From the NCBI GenBank assembly GCA_910586615.1, contig CAJUJP010000007.1, forward strand, positions 45,801 through 109,800: 64,000 nucleotides of DNA. The letters are read 5' to 3'. Positions 15,044 to 23,575 of this stretch are shown piece after piece. This DNA comes from an uncultured Lachnospiraceae bacterium (lineage in GTDB: Bacteria; Bacillota; Clostridia; Lachnospirales; Lachnospiraceae). Both the position numbers and the translations under genes were made by a program. Numbering within the stretch: position 1 is the first letter of the stretch; each line of letters opens with the position of its first letter. The notes under the pieces are model-generated. The model had not been told where the DNA came from, searched no databases, and saw only the letters and a list, made by a program, of their open reading frames with translations.

Positions 15044-17206
15044 TCACAAATGTAATACCCGTTCCTTGATCTCCTGAGTACGGCCCTGATTCCAGAACTG
15101 AGTTCCGATATAGCCGCAGGTACGTCTGGCCACATTCATTTTATCCTGGTCCGTGTTGCCGCAGTTAGGGCAGCGCCAGATCAGCTTGCCGTCCGTATCA
15201 TTAACGATCTCGATCTCCCCGTGATAGTCGCAGGCCTGACAGTAATCGCTCTTCGTATTCAGCTCCGCATACATGATATTGTCATAAATATACTGCATCA
15301 CAGACAGCACCGCATCCAGATTTTTCTCCATATTGGGCACTTCCACATAGCTGATCGCGCCTCCCGGCGACAACTCCTGGAACTGGGCTTCAAACTTCAG
15401 TTTTTCAAAGGCGTTGATCTCTTCTGTCACATGCACATGATAACTGTTCGTAATATAATTCTTGTCCGTCACACCCTCGATCACGCCAAACCGGTTCTGC
15501 AGGCATTTCGAAAATTTGTAAGTGGTAGACTCAAGCGGTGTCCCGTACAGACTGAAATCAATATTCGTCTCTTCCCGCCACTCTTTGCAGGCATTGTTCA
15601 AATACTGCATAACCTTCAATGCAAAAGGCGTCCCCTCCGGGTCTGTATGACTTTTACCTGTCATATACCTTGTACACTCACACAATCCGGCATAGCCCAG
15701 GGAAATGGTGGAATACCCCCCATAGAGGAGCCTGTCTATCTTCTCTCCCTTCTTCAGCCGCGCCAGAGCACCGTTCTGCCACAGAATCGGCGCCACATCG
15801 GAAGGTGTGCCTTTCAGTCTGTTATGACGGCACATGAGCGCCCTCCGGCACAAATCCAGACGGGCATCCATGATTTCCCAGAACTTTTTCATATCCTTAC
15901 CCGAAGAACATGCCACGTCTACCAGATTCAAGGTGACCACACCCTGATTGAACCTTCCATAGAACTTCGGCTGATCCTCCTCATCGTGATATACGGTGAG
16001 AAAAGAGCGGCATCCCATGCAGGTATAACAATTGCCGTCCTTCAGTTTTTTCATGATCTTCTCTGAAATATAATCCGGCACCATACGTTTGGCCGTACAC
16101 TGCGCCGCCAGCTTCGTCAGATACCAGTATTTGCTGTCCTCATGAATGTTATCTTCTTCCAGCACATAGATCAGCTTCGGAAAAGCCGGCGTAATGTAGA
16201 CGCCCTTTTCGTTCTTCACGCCTGCAATACGCTGGTTAAGCATCTCCTCGATGATCATTGCCAGATCGTCCCGAAGCTGCCCCTCCGGCACTTCGTCAAT
16301 ATACATAAATACCGTGATAAACGGTGCCTGTCCGTTGGTCGTCATCAGTGTAATGACCTGATACTGGATGATCTGTACGCCCCGCTTGACCTCATCTCTT
16401 ACCCGGCTCTCGGCAATCTGGTTTATCTGCTCCTCGTCAGCGTCAATCCCGCACGCTTTCAGTTCCCGCCTGATCTCTCTGCGAAACTTCTCCCTGCTCA
16501 CCTGTACAAAGGGTGCAAGATGAGAAAGTGAGATACTCTGGCCGCCATACTGGCAGCTTGCGATCTGGGCAATACTCTGCGTAGCCACATTACATGCCGT
16601 AGAAAAGCTTTTAGGCGTATCGATCATCGTCTCGCTGACCACAGTACCGTTCTGCAGCATGTCCTCCAGATTGACCAGACAGCAGTTATGCATATGCTGG
16701 GCAAAATAATCCGCATCATGAAAATGAATGATCCCCTTTTCATGCGCTTCCACAATATCCGGCGGAAGCAGAAACCGTCTGGTGATATCTTTGCTGACTT
16801 CACCGGCCATATAATCCCGCTGTACACTGTTCACTGTCGGGTTTTTATTGGAATTTTCCTGTTTTACTTCCTCGTTGTTACACTCTAACAGACTTAAGAT
16901 CTGTTCATCTGTAGAGTTTGATTTACGGACAAGCGCTCTTTTATAACGATAGGTAATATAATTTCTGGCCATCGTATATGCACGGTACTTCATCAGCTGG
17001 TTCTCCACCATGTCCTGAATCTCCTCCACGCTTGGAGAACGTCTCATCTCTTCACAGTTCCTCGTCACTACCTCAGCAATCTCGTCGATCTCTTCCTCCG
17101 ATAATTTGTCTTCTTCTTTGACACTGTTGTTTGCCTTACAGATTGCCGCAATAATCTTCTCCAAGTCAAAGGTTACTTCCGCACCGCTTCTTTTAATGAT
17201 CTTCAT
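15044..17206 (-). CDS. nrdD: Anaerobic (class III) ribonucleoside-triphosphate reductase
   Basis: Makes dNTPs under anoxia using a glycyl radical. 720 aa. An N-terminal ATP-cone allosteric domain (about 1-95, IIKRSGAEVTFDLEKI) precedes the ten-stranded barrel with thiyl-radical region CMGCRSF and GRFNQGVVTLNL. The C-terminal zinc site CQACDYHG...CPNCG leads to the radical glycine in RRTCGYIGTQ. All expected elements are present. Two NrdR-like boxes and a promoter lie directly upstream. Confidence 0.96.
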   Translation of the reverse strand: MKIIKRSGAEVTFDLEKIIAAICKANNSVKEEDKLSEEEIDEIAEVVTRNCEEMRRSPSVEEIQDMVENQLMKYRAYTMARNYITYRYKRALVRKSNSTDEQILSLLECNNEEVKQENSNKNPTVNSVQRDYMAGEVSKDITRRFLLPPDIVEAHEKGIIHFHDADYFAQHMHNCCLVNLEDMLQNGTVVSETMIDTPKSFSTACNVATQSIAQIASCQYGGQSISLSHLAPFVQVSREKFRREIRRELKACGIDADEEQINQIAESRVRDEVKRGVQIIQYQVITLMTTNGQAPFITVFMYIDEVPEGQLRDDLAMIIEEMLNQRIAGVKNEKGVYITPAFPKLIYVLEEDNIHEDSKYWYLTKLAAQCTAKRMVPDYISEKIMKKLKDGNCYTCMGCRSFLTVYHDEEDQPKFYGRFNQGVVTLNLVDVACSSGKDMKKFWEIMDARLDLCRRALMCRHNRLKGTPSDVAPILWQNGALARLKKGEKIDRLLYGGYSTISLGYAGLCECTRYMTGKSHTDPEGTPFALKVMQYLNNACKEWREETNIDFSLYGTPLESTTYKFSKCLQNRFGVIEGVTDKNYITNSYHVHVTEEINAFEKLKFEAQFQELSPGGAISYVEVPNMEKNLDAVLSVMQYIYDNIMYAELNTKSDYCQACDYHGEIEIVNDTDGKLIWRCPNCGNTDQDKMNVARRTCGYIGTQFWNQGRTQEIKERVLHL

Positions 17207-17255
17207 TAAACAATACCCACCAATCCTTATTCAACACATATATTTTCTGTTCTGT

Positions 17256-17304
17256 CACTACATAATGTATGATACATTCCCGTGACGTATACTATATATT
17301 GTAT
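17256..17304 (-). promoter_or_regulatory. Tandem NrdR-like boxes in front of nrdD
   Basis: Two 16-bp imperfect palindromes, CACTACATAATGTATG (17256-17271) and ATACTATATATTGTAT (17289-17304), with centres 33 bp (three helical turns) apart. NrdR boxes typically occur as such phased pairs with a consensus near ACACTATATATTGTGT. The second box overlaps the -10 element, as expected for repression. Confidence 0.7.
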
Positions 17305-17325
17305 CATCGTTTTCTTTTGTGTCAA
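17298..17325 (-). promoter_or_regulatory. Promoter of nrdD-nrdG
   Basis: On the minus strand: perfect -35 TTGACA (17320-17325), 16-base spacer, -10 TACAAT (17298-17303). The -10 lies inside the promoter-proximal NrdR-like box. Confidence 0.75.
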
Positions 17326-17472
17326 GGTATTGTATATGTTATTTTTGAATATTCTTGTTCGAAATCAAATATCCGTCTAACTGCCGTATCTGACATATGA
17401 ATGGGAAAACAGCATGAAAAAACGAGAACCATGAATGAAAAGAGCCTATAAGAATTGTCATCAGGATATAGT

Positions 17473-17823
17473 TTAACTTAGTCGGTCAATTCCCACCGTA
17501 ATATGCCTGTGTTCCTTTTCCAGTTCTCTCAAAACATCTCTTGCATATCCTTCCCGTTCCATCCGCAGTTTATGCAATGTGCCGTCCCGCATTTCCAGCA
17601 TAAGATACCACTCCCTGATCAGAAATTCTCCACTCTCACCGCTTTCTTCTCTCAGGTACGCCCGATTGATCTCCTCATAGCATACATATCTGACCTTAAT
17701 AAAATAGCGGTAGAACAAATGCGACTCTCCAAGTCTTATCTCTCCCTGCCGTTCTGCCTTCTTATATTCCGTTTTCAGAGTATCATATTCCGCCGCTTTT
17801 CCGGCAAGCACCGCAAATTTCAT
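17473..17823 (-). CDS. Hypothetical protein, 116 aa
   Basis: Not recognised. It starts MKFAVLAGKAAEYDTLKTEY, with GGGAG 7 bases upstream; a longer in-frame reading starts inside the tRNA terminator and is rejected. No signal peptide or membrane span. The sequence alternates predicted strands and one C-terminal helix (EREGYARDVLRELEKEH), a layout like a small PH-type or DUF domain, but this is only a shape impression. It stands alone between the tRNA terminator and nrdD. Confidence 0.65.
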   Translation of the reverse strand: MKFAVLAGKAAEYDTLKTEYKKAERQGEIRLGESHLFYRYFIKVRYVCYEEINRAYLREESGESGEFLIREWYLMLEMRDGTLHKLRMEREGYARDVLRELEKEHRHITVGIDRLS

Positions 17824-17908
17824 AAGTTTCTCCCGATTGTTTCCCGGATTGATCTGCTGCAGACAAATCCGCCCGCAGCATTTTCCATATCTCAACATTT
17901 TCCGTATC

Positions 17909-17960
17909 AAAAAGGGATCTTCCCGTAGAACCTGTCGTCCTTTCGGAAAAATCCCTTTTA
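17909..17960 (-). terminator. Terminator downstream of tRNA-Thr
   Basis: Stem AAAGGGAT / ATCCCTTT with additional inner pairing, followed on the minus strand by TTTTTG. It directly abuts the tRNA 3' end. Confidence 0.65.
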
Positions 17961-18033
17961 AGCTGGAAAAGGGACTCGAACCCTCGACCTACTGATTACG
18001 AATCAGTTGCGCTACCGACTGCGCTATTCCAGC
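17961..18033 (-). tRNA. tRNA-Thr (anticodon CGU)
   Basis: Full cloverleaf on the minus strand: acceptor GCTGGAA / TTCCAGC with discriminator T, D-loop AGTCGGTAG, anticodon arm ACTGA-TTCGTAA-TCAGT, T-arm containing GGTTCGAGTCC. The anticodon CGT is at 17998-18000 and reads ACG codons. CCA is not encoded. The anticodon arm is nearly palindromic, but the T- and D-arms fix the strand. Confidence 0.95.
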
Positions 18034-18188
18034 ATCTTTCTGCAACAAAAATTATTATACTTGCTTGCGCGCCATTTTGCAAGATAATTTTGAAAAAACC
18101 TTCTTACAAATATTTTCCGAATATTTTCTCTCCATTACATTCCAGACATCTGCCAAACCATCGAAAATGGCGAAAGCACGCTGCCGCA

Positions 18189-19049
18189 TCATGTCCCATG
18201 ATCGATATGCACGTCCATCTGCGGATAAGGTATGGAAACGCCCGCCTCATCCAGTGCATACTTGATCTGCTCCGTAACGCGCCACCTGCACTCCCAGTAA
18301 TCCTCATTAAGCGCCCAGCAGCGCACATTCAGATTCACGCTGCTGTCCGCCAGTTCCTGCACAAATACCATATGGTCTTTTTCCTTAAGTACTGCACTGT
18401 CCTCTTCCAGAACTTTAAGAATAGCCTCTTTTGCCACACGGATATCCGCATCATAAGAGATACCAACGCTGATATCCATCCGACGTTCCCCCAGCGTACT
18501 CATGTTAAGGATGCTGGAATTGGCCAGATCACCGTTGGGAATGATCACCACATGATTATCCGGTGTTGCCAGCTTCGTATAAAAAAGCTGGATCTCTTTC
18601 ACCGTACCCTCATGTCCCACAGCGGTTGCCTTAATATAATCATCCACCCGGAAAGGTTTCAGGAGCAGGATCAATACGCCGCCTGCAAAATTGGACAGGC
18701 TGCCCTGTACCGCCAGACCGATCGCCACGCCTGCAGAACCAAGCAGCGCCACCACGCTGGCCGCATCCAGCCCGAAGCCTGATGCGATCATGAATATCAG
18801 CAGAACGTACAGCACCGCTTTGATAAAGGAATCCAGAAACTGCATGACGCCTGCATCCGCATTTCCCCTTTTCAGGGAACGGCGGACGATTCTGCGTACA
18901 ATTTTGATCAACTGGATTCCCAGAAAAAAGACGACGAGGGCAAGAAGCACCTTCATTCCAAAACGCAGAACTTTGTCGGGAAGCTGCTGCAAATAAGCTT
19001 CTATCAATCCCATATCAATTTCTTCCGCCGCCATATTCTGCTGTTCCAT
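18189..19049 (-). CDS. mscS: Small-conductance mechanosensitive channel, MscS family
   Basis: Osmotic emergency valve in the cytoplasmic membrane. 286 aa from MEQQNM (GAGG 6 bases upstream; a start four codons earlier is possible). Three transmembrane segments: about 27-50, 70-90 and the pore helix with LLGSAGVAIGLAVQGSLSNFAGG. The beta-domain follows (VIIPNGDLANSSILNMS) with an alpha/beta C-terminus. It is 37 bp downstream of glgB and likely co-transcribed. Confidence 0.93.
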   Translation of the reverse strand: MEQQNMAAEEIDMGLIEAYLQQLPDKVLRFGMKVLLALVVFFLGIQLIKIVRRIVRRSLKRGNADAGVMQFLDSFIKAVLYVLLIFMIASGFGLDAASVVALLGSAGVAIGLAVQGSLSNFAGGVLILLLKPFRVDDYIKATAVGHEGTVKEIQLFYTKLATPDNHVVIIPNGDLANSSILNMSTLGERRMDISVGISYDADIRVAKEAILKVLEEDSAVLKEKDHMVFVQELADSSVNLNVRCWALNEDYWECRWRVTEQIKYALDEAGVSIPYPQMDVHIDHGT

Positions 19050-19086
19050 CTTTTTCCTCATTTCCCGTTAAATTTTTGTTTCTTTT

Positions 19087-21678
19087 TCATTGTTTTTTCC
19101 GCGGTCTTCCGGGCCGCCTTACAGCTTTGCTTTCCTGCTGTTTTCCCGTTGCCTTTCCGGCAGTCTTCTGAGCTGTTTTTTCAGCCGCCTTCTCAGAAAC
19201 ACCTGCCTTCTCCTGCTCCACCTTCGCCCGGGCTTCCTGTGCCTCGGTGATCTTTTTCAGTTTATCCGCCGCTTCTTTGGCACGTCTGACCATCTCGTCA
19301 GCCTCTTTGGCACGTTCCTTTGCCTCAGCGGCGGCGATCTTCGCCAGCCTTCTGGCCTCGGCAGCTTCCTGTGCAATGGCCTTTGCAGCTTCTTCTGCAA
19401 TTCTGCGCTCCTCAGCCTCTTTTGCCTTACGCAGTTCCTCTGCACGCATCCGCTCGATCTCTGCCTTCTCCTCCGGAGTATAGGGTGTATAGGAGAAGAT
19501 ACTTACGGAAAGCGGTGCACTGACTAAATCAATGGCATAAGGCTTGCCGTCCCATTCCATCTCAGTGGTATTACATGTCTTATTATCAATCTCTCCACTG
19601 CCGCCGTAAATCTTTGCATCGGTGTTCAGTATTTCCGTATACTTTCCTTCACAGGGAACCCCCACACGGAAGTCCTGCTTCACATCTGCAAAGTTTGCCA
19701 CAACAACAAGCATATTCTCCGGTCTGCCATCCTTACGCACATAGGAAAGCATACAGGATTCCGGTGTAATACAGTTGATCCACTCAAAGCCTTCCCAGGA
19801 AGTGTCCTTCGCATACAGCGCAGGCCTGGACGTGTACAATTTATTGACATCCGCCACCAGACGGTTCAGTCCGGCATTTTCTTCCTTTTCAAGCAGTTCC
19901 CACTCCACTGCTCTGGCCTCACAAAACTCATCATATTCGCCCACATCCTGTCCCATAAAGATCAGTTTCTTGCCTGGATGAGTCATATGGTATGCATAAG
20001 TAAGACGCATGTTCGCAAACTGTTTGTCCTTCTCTCCCGGCATCTTGCCGAGAAGCGTCCCCTTCCCGTGCACCACCTCATCGTGGGAGAACACCAGCAT
20101 AAATTTCTCACTATATGCGTAGATCATGCTGAAAGTCAGGTCATTATGGCGTCCCGAACGGAAATAAGGATCCGTCTTGATATAGGAGAGGTAATCGTTC
20201 ATAAAGCCCATATTCCACTTAAGGTCGAATCCCAGGCCGTCATCCTCCAGTTCTCCTGTGATCTTCGGCCACGCCGTGGATTCTTCCGCGATCATCAAAA
20301 CGCCATCATTACGTTTCTTCATAATAGAATTCAGATGTTTTAAGAACTCTACTGCTTCCAGATTCTCATTTCCGCCGTAAATATTGGCAACCCATTCACC
20401 ATCATTTTTACCGTAATCCAGATACAACATGGAAGCCACGGCATCAATGCGGATACCGTCGGCATGATACTGTTCCACCCAGTACAGCGCGTTTGCGATC
20501 AGATAATTACTCACTTCCGGCCTGCCGTAATTGTAGATCAGCGTACCCCAGTGAGGATGGGAACCCTGGCGGGGATCCTGATGCTCGTACAGGCACGTAC
20601 CGTCAAAACCGGACAGACCGTAGGTATCTCTGGGGAAATGAGCCGGCACCCAGTCCAGGATCACGCCGATCTCCGCCTTGTGCATCTCATTCATAAAAAA
20701 CATAAAGTCTTCCGCAGTACCATAGCGGGAAGTAGGCGCATAATAACCGATCACCTGATATCCCCATGACGCATCAAATGGATGTTCCATCACCGGCATC
20801 AGCTCAATATGGGTATATCCCATCTTTTTCACATAATCAATGATCTTCGGAGCCAGTTCCCTGTAATTATAATATTCCCGGCCGTTCTCCGGTTTTGCAA
20901 AGGAACCGAGATAAAGCTCATATACATTAACCGGTTCGTCAGCCGCCTGCAGCTTCCCGCGGTTCTTCATCCACTTGCTGTCCTGCCACCGAAAACCGCC
21001 AAGCTCCCTGACAACAGAAGCGCTCTCAGGCCTGAGCTGCTGGCCGAATGCATAGGGATCCGCTTTCATATAAGTAAGGCCGCCCTTTGCCTTGATCTCA
21101 AATTTGTAGCAGGAACCGGTCTCCACGCCGGGCAGAAACAATTCGAAAACACCTGAATTCCACAGCCGCCTCATCTGATGGGTTCTGCCGTCCCAGCCGT
21201 TAAAATCCCCCACCACGCTGACACGCAGCGCATTGGGCGCCCATACGGCAAAAAGGACTCCCTCCGTGCCGTCGATCTTCATGGGATGCGCACCAAGCTT
21301 TTCATAGATTGTATAGTGAATGCCTGCGTTAAACTTATCGGTATCCTCTCTGGTAATCTGCGGCGGAAAATTATAGGCATCCTTCACTTTCCTCAGCGTA
21401 CCGTCCTGTTCTTCCACAATATACTCGTAATCTGGAATTTTCTTGCCGGGAACTGCCACCGCAAAGTATCCCGCCTCATCTGCCATCTCCATCTTATAAC
21501 TCTTATCATCATCTACAAGCTGTAAGCGGATGCTCTTTGCACCGGGCCAGAATGTCTGCACAAGCACACAATTCCCCGTCACATGTGCTCCTAAAAGCGC
21601 GTGTGGATCGTCTGATTCAGAATATACAATCCCCTCTATTTCGGGCCAGTTCATCATTTTATATAATTTTTTGTTCAT
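19087..21678 (-). CDS. glgB: 1,4-alpha-glucan branching enzyme with long basic coiled-coil tail
   Basis: Forms alpha-1,6 branches in glycogen. 863 aa against about 630-750 for the family. An N-terminal CBM48-like region spans about 20-220; the GH13 barrel follows with nucleophile Asp412 (GIRIDAVASM), acid Glu465 (IAEEST) and FSHDEVVHGKG; the C-terminal beta domain ends near 735. Residues 738-863 are an extra Glu/Ala/Lys-rich helix that changes to a Lys/Ala/Thr-rich stretch ending RRPGRPRKKQ, an AT-hook-like GRP core. RBS is GGGAG. No other glycogen gene is in the window. Confidence 0.94.
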   Translation of the reverse strand: MNKKLYKMMNWPEIEGIVYSESDDPHALLGAHVTGNCVLVQTFWPGAKSIRLQLVDDDKSYKMEMADEAGYFAVAVPGKKIPDYEYIVEEQDGTLRKVKDAYNFPPQITREDTDKFNAGIHYTIYEKLGAHPMKIDGTEGVLFAVWAPNALRVSVVGDFNGWDGRTHQMRRLWNSGVFELFLPGVETGSCYKFEIKAKGGLTYMKADPYAFGQQLRPESASVVRELGGFRWQDSKWMKNRGKLQAADEPVNVYELYLGSFAKPENGREYYNYRELAPKIIDYVKKMGYTHIELMPVMEHPFDASWGYQVIGYYAPTSRYGTAEDFMFFMNEMHKAEIGVILDWVPAHFPRDTYGLSGFDGTCLYEHQDPRQGSHPHWGTLIYNYGRPEVSNYLIANALYWVEQYHADGIRIDAVASMLYLDYGKNDGEWVANIYGGNENLEAVEFLKHLNSIMKKRNDGVLMIAEESTAWPKITGELEDDGLGFDLKWNMGFMNDYLSYIKTDPYFRSGRHNDLTFSMIYAYSEKFMLVFSHDEVVHGKGTLLGKMPGEKDKQFANMRLTYAYHMTHPGKKLIFMGQDVGEYDEFCEARAVEWELLEKEENAGLNRLVADVNKLYTSRPALYAKDTSWEGFEWINCITPESCMLSYVRKDGRPENMLVVVANFADVKQDFRVGVPCEGKYTEILNTDAKIYGGSGEIDNKTCNTTEMEWDGKPYAIDLVSAPLSVSIFSYTPYTPEEKAEIERMRAEELRKAKEAEERRIAEEAAKAIAQEAAEARRLAKIAAAEAKERAKEADEMVRRAKEAADKLKKITEAQEARAKVEQEKAGVSEKAAEKTAQKTAGKATGKQQESKAVRRPGRPRKKQ

Positions 21679-21723
21679 AATTTCTCCCTTCTGAAATTGC
21701 TGATAAAACCGTTCCGTATTATA

Positions 21724-22965
21724 TTAAGACTCAATCCGGTGGATCAACAGCCCGCTTCGCAGCTTAGGCTCAAACCATGTGGATTTGGGCGGCATCAGAC
21801 CTCCGCCATCGGAAACCGCAAAAAGCTCATGAATATCTGTAGGATACATGGCAAAAGCCGCCTTCGCGTCCGTATGTACACGCCGTTCCAGCTCTTCAAG
21901 CCCTCTGATTCCGCCTACAAAGTCGATTCTGTCATCCACCTTTGGATCTCTGATTCCAAGCACCGGTTCTAACAGATCCTGCTGTAAAATGGCCACATCC
22001 AGATCCGCCAGGGCATCTGAAGTATACCGCTCTTTCCGAATCTTCAGACAATACCATGTATCCTTAAGATACATACCGATCTCCCCTTTGCACCGGGGCC
22101 TGTAAGGCTCGCTGCCGGCCGGCCGGATATCGAAATCCTGACCAATCCGCTTCAGAAACTCCTCTTCCGTATATCCGTTCAAGGACTTGACTACCCGGTT
22201 ATAATCCATGATCATCAACTGGTCATCCGGAAAAAGCACGGACAGAAAAAAGTTAAACTCCTCTTCTCCCGTGTAACCGGGATGTGCCTGTCTGCGCATC
22301 TGTGATACGCGCACCGCAGAAGCACATCTGTGATGTCCGTCCGCGATATAAATGGACTCCACCTGTTCAAATTCCTGCCGGATCTTTACTACACTGTCTT
22401 CGTCATCAATCACCCAGATTCTGTGGGTAATACCATCCTCCGCCGTAAAATCACAAACCGGAGTTTTCTCCATCGCCCTGCGTACCTGAGCCTCTATTCC
22501 CTCCCGTCTGCGGTACGCCAGAAAAATAGGCCCGGTCTGGGCACTGCACACATCCACATGCCGGATTCTGTCGGCTTCCTTGTCAGCCCTGGTATTCTCG
22601 TGTTTCCTGATGACCCTGTTCTCATAGTCATCCACTGAAGCACAGGCTCCGATCCCCACCTGGGACCGCCCGTTCATCACAAGCTCGTAAACGTAATACG
22701 CCGGCCGCTCTTCCTCCTGAAAGAAACCGTCCCGCAGCATCCCGTTCAGCATGTCCCTTGCCTTCTCATAAACTTCCGGCGCATACATGTCATGATCTTC
22801 CGGGAACTGTGTCTCGGGCCTGTCTATCCGTAAAAACGTATATGGATCTCCCTGGACTTTCTCATACGCCTCCCGTCTGCTGTATACATCATACGGGAGC
22901 GCCGCGATTTTGTCCGCCAGATCCGCCCTCGGTCTTACGGCGCAAAAAGGATATATTTTTGCCAT
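21724..22965 (-). CDS. DUF1015 family protein
   Basis: 413-aa soluble protein of unknown biochemical role. It has the family hallmarks: N-terminal FCAVRPRADLADKIAALPYDV, the central IRKHENTRADKEADR block and the IADGHHRCASA motif near residue 221, which looks like a metal- or phosphate-binding site. In Clostridia such genes commonly sit beside serA and serC, as here (serA is about 610 bp away, separated by a divergent small gene). Function in serine or phosphoester metabolism is inference. RBS AGGAG is upstream. Confidence 0.88.
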   Translation of the reverse strand: MAKIYPFCAVRPRADLADKIAALPYDVYSRREAYEKVQGDPYTFLRIDRPETQFPEDHDMYAPEVYEKARDMLNGMLRDGFFQEEERPAYYVYELVMNGRSQVGIGACASVDDYENRVIRKHENTRADKEADRIRHVDVCSAQTGPIFLAYRRREGIEAQVRRAMEKTPVCDFTAEDGITHRIWVIDDEDSVVKIRQEFEQVESIYIADGHHRCASAVRVSQMRRQAHPGYTGEEEFNFFLSVLFPDDQLMIMDYNRVVKSLNGYTEEEFLKRIGQDFDIRPAGSEPYRPRCKGEIGMYLKDTWYCLKIRKERYTSDALADLDVAILQQDLLEPVLGIRDPKVDDRIDFVGGIRGLEELERRVHTDAKAAFAMYPTDIHELFAVSDGGGLMPPKSTWFEPKLRSGLLIHRIES

Positions 22966-23172
22966 CTTATCTCCTGTCCTGTATCATTATTTTATGAATC
23001 ACATAAATTTATTTTAGCAAATAAGCCTATACAGCACAAGCAGGAAGTGCTAAAATATCTAAGAATGTATAACAGTTCAGTCTCCGGCTCCACATTCCTG
23101 CCTGATGCTGAACCGTTACAGGAAATATATAACTTTTTAATCAAATCAAGAAACCATAAAGGAAGTGTGACT

Positions 23173-23457
23173 ATGACATCTGAAAACAAAGAAATATTAG
23201 ACCGGATCAATGTCTATGCCGAGAAAGCACTGGCAGACATTGACCCTCAGAAAACAAGAATCTCTTTTCAGCTGGAAGCTTTGAAACCTGTCATGCAGGA
23301 AATTGCCGATGAAAAAGGTGTTTCCGTAGAAGATATCTTTATCCTGTATATGGATCTGGCCAGCGAGGCCTCTGTGGAAGCCGAGAATCAGCTTCAGGCC
23401 ACTCTTGACGAGAATGAAGGGGCTGATTTTTCAAAAATTGCCAACCGTCTGAATTAA
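23173..23457 (+). CDS. Hypothetical protein, 94 aa
   Basis: Begins MTSENKEILDRINVYAEKAL and reads as an acidic, mainly helical soluble protein with a GVSVEDIFILYMDLASEASVEAE segment. The ATG has AAGGAAG 7 bases upstream. An in-frame upstream extension to 23047 exists but lacks an RBS and looks non-coding. It is transcribed away from DUF1015 and is followed by a dispersed repeat and a bidirectional terminator. Not recognised. Confidence 0.75.
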   Translation: MTSENKEILDRINVYAEKALADIDPQKTRISFQLEALKPVMQEIADEKGVSVEDIFILYMDLASEASVEAENQLQATLDENEGADFSKIANRLN

Positions 23458-23460
23458 AGT

Positions 23461-23528
23461 AAAAAAGTAAATTTGCTTCGCAAATTAACTTTGCGAACTC
23501 AGATAAGCGAAGGAATTTCCTATACCAT
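23461..23528 (+). repeat. Dispersed intergenic repeat, copy A
   Basis: Starts with AAGTAAATTTGCTTCGCAAA, a palindromic core, and ends with ATAAGCGAAGGAATTTCC then TATACCAT. It matches the block after prs (59574-59656) closely, apart from an internal deletion of about 13 bases. It lies between the 94-aa gene and its terminator. Confidence 0.75.
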
Positions 23529-23530
23529 GA

Positions 23531-23562
23531 AAAACTCCGGAACAAATCCGGAGTTTTCTTTT
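23531..23562. terminator. Bidirectional terminator between the 94-aa gene and serA
   Basis: Stem AACTCCGG / CCGGAGTT, 7-base loop, with TTTTCTTTT on the plus side and TTTT on the minus side. It serves both convergent genes. Confidence 0.85.
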
Positions 23563-23575
23563 CGTTGTTCTGATT

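Noticed and set aside
17824..17910. Longer start for the 116-aa hypothetical
   Set aside because: It begins at the tRNA terminator hairpin and has no RBS; GGGAG precedes the internal ATG.
17961..18033. tRNA-Arg(ACG) on the plus strand
   Set aside because: The anticodon arm is almost palindromic, but the T-loop and D-loop consensus exist only on the minus strand, giving tRNA-Thr(CGU).
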